The translations under genes and the position numbers were made by a program. A stretch of DNA of 42,562 nt from Bacillota bacterium (GTDB lineage Bacteria > Bacillota > Sulfobacillia > Sulfobacillales > Sulfobacillaceae): NCBI GenBank assembly GCA_023511625.1, contig JAIMBD010000019.1:1-42562 (forward strand), read 5' to 3'. Positions 42,095-42,562 of the stretch are shown one piece after another. How positions within the stretch are numbered: position 1 is the stretch's first letter; each line of letters begins with the position of its first letter. The notes below the pieces were generated by a model that did not search any database, was not told the DNA's origin, and worked only from the letters and a program-made list of their open reading frames with translations.

Positions 42095-42562
42095 TGGCTG
42101 GTCCTGGGCACCGGCCCGCAGGTCTGGGTGCCTCCGGCGGAGATCTGCACTCTCCGGACGTTGATTGCCCATGTGACGGCCTGCCAGGAAACGGCGGCCG
42201 CGGGGAAAACCCGGGCCTAGAATGCCGTGCTGCTGGCGGGCTGGGCGGTTCGGGCTGGCACCGATCTAGGCCGATGGCTCTCCGAACACGGGACCGAGTG
42301 GGACCAGGATACGCAGTTGCTGGTCACGAGTGCGTTGACCCTTGCGGGTAGCTCGAGGCCGAGGCTGATCGGATTCGGGCCGAGATTCTCCGCCGGGTCC
42401 ACGATCGGCCGGTCTTGCAATGGCTGTGGGGTATCCCGGGCATCGGCCCCTGGACAGGCGTCGTGATCAGGGCCTGGCTCGAGTTTGACACCAAACGGTT
42501 GGCTTTGGGCGTCTTTGGCTGGGCCCGTCACGGTGTGATGCGCCTTTCCGGGCCAGTGACCG
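42095..42562 (+). pseudogene. IS110-type transposase remnant, running off the window
   Basis: Pieces of an IS110 family transposase are readable in successive frames. WVPPAEICTLRTLIAHVTAC matches the segment after the DEDD domain, but ends in an in-frame TAG at 42218-42220. The same frame continues as LLVTSALTLAG. After a shift near 42350, LEAEADRIRAEILRRV and LQWLWGIPGIGPWTGVVI match the helical region and the helix-hairpin-helix-like motif of the Tnp_20 domain. With a stop and a frameshift it cannot encode an active enzyme. It continues beyond the window. Confidence 0.65.

Overview
The window is GC-rich (about two thirds G+C by eye) and gene-dense. It reads as a chromosomal segment of a Gram-positive, probably acid- or heat-tolerant bacterium of the Sulfobacillus/Alicyclobacillus/Thermaerobacter kind. 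The reasons are three proteins with triple cell-wall-binding-2 (CWB2) repeats, a sedolisin (acid protease family), a CtaD-type oxidase subunit, cytochrome bd, strong AGGAGG-like ribosome binding sites and many GTG starts. The genus is inference; no rRNA or tRNA gene is present to settle it.

Layout. 1-72 is an unbroken C run, followed by about 850 bp without a convincing gene. 918-5155 (minus) reads MFS transporter, Rieske oxygenase, alpha/beta hydrolase, then a gamma-carbonic-anhydrase-like protein: a small set for uptake and oxidation of an aromatic or similar compound. 5501-7999 holds a small LuxR-type regulator, a short FAD oxidoreductase and a cytochrome P450 whose stop codon lies at the edge of six perfect copies of a 10-bp repeat. 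8257-16749 is a respiratory block: oxidase subunit I, a DUF59/MIP18 protein, cydAB, a tiny zinc-finger protein, two closely related response regulators facing apart, and a DevS/DosS-like GAF histidine kinase. An FNR-like palindrome lies between the MIP18 gene and cydA.

16926-20129 is a secreted sedolisin with three CWB2 repeats. It is followed by a decayed IS607-type element (20367-22232) with a damaged resolvase, a frameshifted tnpB and an omega-RNA-like 3' end. 22257-25830 is a translationally coupled trio of glycosyltransferase, flippase and glycosyltransferase. A leader with a folded stem and an intrinsic terminator precedes an ACMSD-like amidohydrolase (26227-27135), then comes a second MFS transporter (27368-28603). 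28668-31984 contains a tiny membrane protein, a secreted fibronectin-III protein, a phospholipase C-type phosphoesterase and an unrecognised protein.

32138-38003 carries a large secreted GH18 protein with a peptidoglycan-binding domain lodged inside the catalytic domain and three CWB2 repeats, a 2-Cys peroxiredoxin, a TPR lipoprotein and two tandem ribbon-helix-helix-like proteins. 38100-41867 encodes a 1255-residue S-layer-like protein with CWB2 repeats at its N-terminus. The window ends in an IS110-type transposase remnant. The main theme is a CWB2-anchored cell surface (S-layer-like protein, protease and wall hydrolase) close to polysaccharide genes, beside a respiratory block with its own two-component system.
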